A model generated the notes under the pieces. That model was given only the letters and a program-made list of their open reading frames with translations. It did not search any database and was not told where the DNA came from. This document shows, one piece after another, positions 61,977 through 64,000 of a stretch of 64,000 nt of DNA. The DNA lies in assembly GCA_028023455.1 (NCBI GenBank), contig JAQFVV010000323.1, positions 868,001-932,000 of the forward strand, written 5' to 3'. Source of the stretch: Epiperipatus broadwayi (lineage: Eukaryota > Onychophora > Udeonychophora > Euonychophora > Peripatidae). The position numbers were made by a program, and so were the translations under genes. Within the stretch, counting starts at the first letter, position 1. Every line of letters begins with the position of its first letter.

Positions 61977-62510
61977 ATCTATGATAAATTTTAATTTTTT
62001 GATATTTCAATTGCTTTAAAATTTTACTTTCAGAAGTGGATATAACAAAATTACAAATTTGAGCACAGCAGAAACACCCATTGGTCAACCATAACTCATT
62101 TTATAATATTCATTACCAAAATTAACATAAATATTTTTATCAATAAACTGCAATACTTTTATAGTAAAATTTATAATATCAGACTTTATATTTTTTGAAA
62201 CAAGAGCATTATAAATAATATTAATTGATTCTATTCGATCTATTGATCCATACATTTCGTTTATATCAATAGTACAAATTGTGATATGTAACTCAATATT
62301 TATATTCTTAATTTTATCCACAAAATTAAATGATAATGAAACAGTATATTCTTCAAAACCTAAAATATCTTGAAGTAATGATTTAATACATATACATGTT
62401 TGATAATAATATGCACCTCCAAAATCAACCATCAATTTTAATGGACAATTATCTTTATGTAGCTTTAAATTCATTGTTCACTGACATCTGTGCAAGATTA
62501 TCTTTTAAAA
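61977..62510 (-). pseudogene. PLE 5' half (RT palm) upstream of the hAT insertion
   Basis: The minus strand from 62474 reads MNLKLHKDNCPLKLMVDFGG, the ICTIDINEMYGSID motif A (near 62265), a KMSYGWPMGVSA motif B (near 62090), and then, across one frameshift, KIYHRYLD, which joins the DDGFICG on the other side of the transposon. The N-terminal third of the element is missing beyond about 62510. Confidence 0.75.
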
Positions 62511-63348
62511 TCTTCAAATAAAGAAAAACCGAAGTTTGTTTATGTAAGTCACTAGCAGGAAGACTTTATAAATCCACTTTAATTTTTAGATGAGAAAATG
62601 GGTGTTTAATGTTACAAAACTATTATACACTCTTTAATAAACCAGGTGGTGGAATTTAGGTCAAACTGCCATGTTATGTTTGAGAAATATTTTAGATTTC
62701 ATAAATTGAATAATTATTGATAATTATTTTAGCTCATGTTTATTTCTGTGTACTTTTCTCAATTGTCTGAACAATGTTAAATATCTCTTTCTGATCCTGG
62801 GTCTAGCTGATAGCATGTATCATCATTGTTAACATTTTGATCAACATAAATTAAATATTTTAGGTAGTTCATGACCTAGTGGTACCCTCAATGATCAAAA
62901 TCAAATAAAAGAGACTCCTAAAATATATATAATAAAATTTTCATCTTTTTTCTGTAGGTTGACAAATTAAATGTTATCTCATTTCGGATATATCACTAAA
63001 TTCCAGTATAATTTAATAATACCATCAGTATTACAAATTGAAACTTTAATTAACTTTGGAAAATGTTAATTGTATCTATTATTACTAAATGTAATATCTT
63101 CAAATAAATCATTAAAAATAATGAAGATAATTAGAATCTTTTTTATGTTGTTCCTGGTAAAAATAAATTATACTGTTATTTGCTATCAAGCCAATACTTT
63201 GAAGGGAAATTTTAACTTTCTTTGGAGTGCCTATTCTTTTGAGTATTATAGTTTTTTAAAGATTAACATTATTTTACAACATGCAATACTTATGTGCTTA
63301 TACATGAGAACTCAAACATGCATACATATATTCAATGAATGTACTTAC
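62511..63348. other. Probable intron of the TMEM272-like gene
   Basis: AT-rich DNA downstream of the donor site of the minus-strand exon. I found no further exon of that gene between here and 57950, but a small or distant one could be missed. Confidence 0.4.
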
Positions 63349-63540
63349 CTAATATAATCCAAATGCAGAGAGTTAGACTGAAAAGCCCTGCAATTTTCTC
63401 ACTAATTCCTATATATCTAAGCTGATATTTAATGTAATTAAATAAACGAAGAGGGTAATAAATAATACCTAATATACCCCATACTAATAAGAAAATAGGA
63501 ACCATAATATCAACAGGACAGTCTTCTAGGTACAGTAACC
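63349..63540 (-). CDS. TMEM272-like membrane protein, one internal exon
   Basis: The minus strand has a polypyrimidine tract and AG (TATTTTTTAG) before the exon and AG|GTAAGT after it. The 192-nt exon is open in one frame with 2 bases of a split codon at its start and 1 at its end, so both flanking introns have the same phase. It reads LLYLEDCPVDIMVPIFLLVW, then GILGIIYYPL, a charged loop, and a second hydrophobic segment (KIAGLFSLTLCIWIIL). The Y-L-x-D-C-P motif followed by I/VPIFLLVWG is characteristic of TMEM272-like four-transmembrane proteins, whose function is little known. The exon covers two membrane segments and the loop. Other exons are not in view: 5' ones lie beyond the right edge. 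Confidence 0.8.
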
Positions 63541-63602
63541 CTAAAAAATATACACATACACAGACAAAATATTTGTGTTATAAATTGAATACACAACTCA
63601 CA

Positions 63603-63612
63603 CCCATATGTG

Positions 63613-63663
<51 letters not shown>

Positions 63664-63665
63664 GG

Positions 63666-63696
<31 letters not shown>
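63603..63696. repeat. TA tracts; the first is the centre of a 13-bp palindrome
   Basis: Arms 63603-63615 (CCCATATGTGTAT) and 63654-63666 are perfectly complementary around a TA run. A second TA run (63669-63696) follows. It lies in the intron upstream of the TMEM272-like exon. Confidence 0.9.
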
Positions 63697-64000
63697 GGGT
63701 TTAAGATCTCACATATATTATATGGTTACATATGAAATCATTTAGCAATAAATGATCAAATTGATGCAAAAATGATTAAGTTTTAATAAAAGTGTAATAT
63801 AAATTATAATGTTTAAAAATTTTCTTTAAATGCAAATTTGAAAATTACAGTATTGTGTCATCTTGTTGTTGAAAAATATAGAAAGTTTTAGTATTAAAAA
63901 TCAGGAAACAAGGGGAGGGAATTAATTGTAAATAAAATAAAAAAAAATTAAAACTAGTGCTTCCTTTTACTAAATTAAAAAAAATGTAAAAGTGAAACTT
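63697..64000. other. No recognised feature
   Basis: AT-rich, probably intronic DNA to the window edge. Confidence 0.4.

Noticed and set aside
63070-63357. Plus-strand open frame of 95 codons overlapping the TMEM272-like donor site
   Set aside because: The minus-strand exon explains the non-random sequence; the plus frame has no features.

Overview
The window is AT-rich nuclear DNA from an animal, most likely a cephalopod mollusc such as an octopus. Three things point there. A nuclear copy of mitochondrial DNA carries cox2-trnD-atp8-atp6 in the order found in octopods and many other molluscs, and it reads correctly only with the invertebrate mitochondrial code. The DNA is packed with TA, TAA and ATCT microsatellites. 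The mobile elements include Penelope-like elements, hammerhead-bearing tandem repeats and a hAT element. No complete host gene is visible. The clearest host coding piece is one exon of a TMEM272-like membrane protein on the minus strand at 63349-63540, with good splice sites at both ends. Two weaker candidate exons lie on the plus strand at 44079-44157 and 45831-46073.

Layout. 1-4050: Penelope-like element (PLE) pieces in both orientations, with TA tracts at the junctions. 4053-8204: a tandem retrozyme-like repeat split by a decayed Ty3/gypsy element. 10150-10870: the mitochondrial insertion. 11557-12980: two PLE fragments and a retrozyme end. 15813-16327: a long ATCT array. 17427-23735: an almost complete but frameshifted non-LTR retrotransposon with its target-site duplications. 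24040-24955, 36808-38024 and 38171-39741: three inverted retrozyme arrays, each bounded by TA tracts. 25458-25889 and 28389-28906: two PLE 3'-end fragments, each enclosed by a perfect inverted repeat. 33062-36500: minus-strand PLE copies, one pair in the partial tandem arrangement typical of the class. 42666-43390: a tRNA-like unit and a foldback repeat. 50970-52412: a ~350-bp satellite between TAA tracts. 57950-62510: a minus-strand PLE split by a hAT transposon. 63349-63540: the TMEM272-like exon.

The most interesting system is the link between PLEs and the ~410-bp tandem repeats. One subfamily of the repeats has a canonical hammerhead core (CTGATGA, a short helix II, GAAA, a palindromic helix III and a TC cleavage site) with a complementary helix I. 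This matches the known class of metazoan retrozymes, which are non-autonomous circular-RNA retroelements. In every array examined, the end that is 3' with respect to the ribozyme strand abuts a TA tract. Several PLE copies also run into TA tracts at their 3' ends. That fits shared insertion machinery and a shared target, which is an inference. The inverted arrangement of the arrays and the inverted repeats around PLE ends suggest template switching or foldback during insertion. Assembly artefacts at TA tracts must be excluded first.
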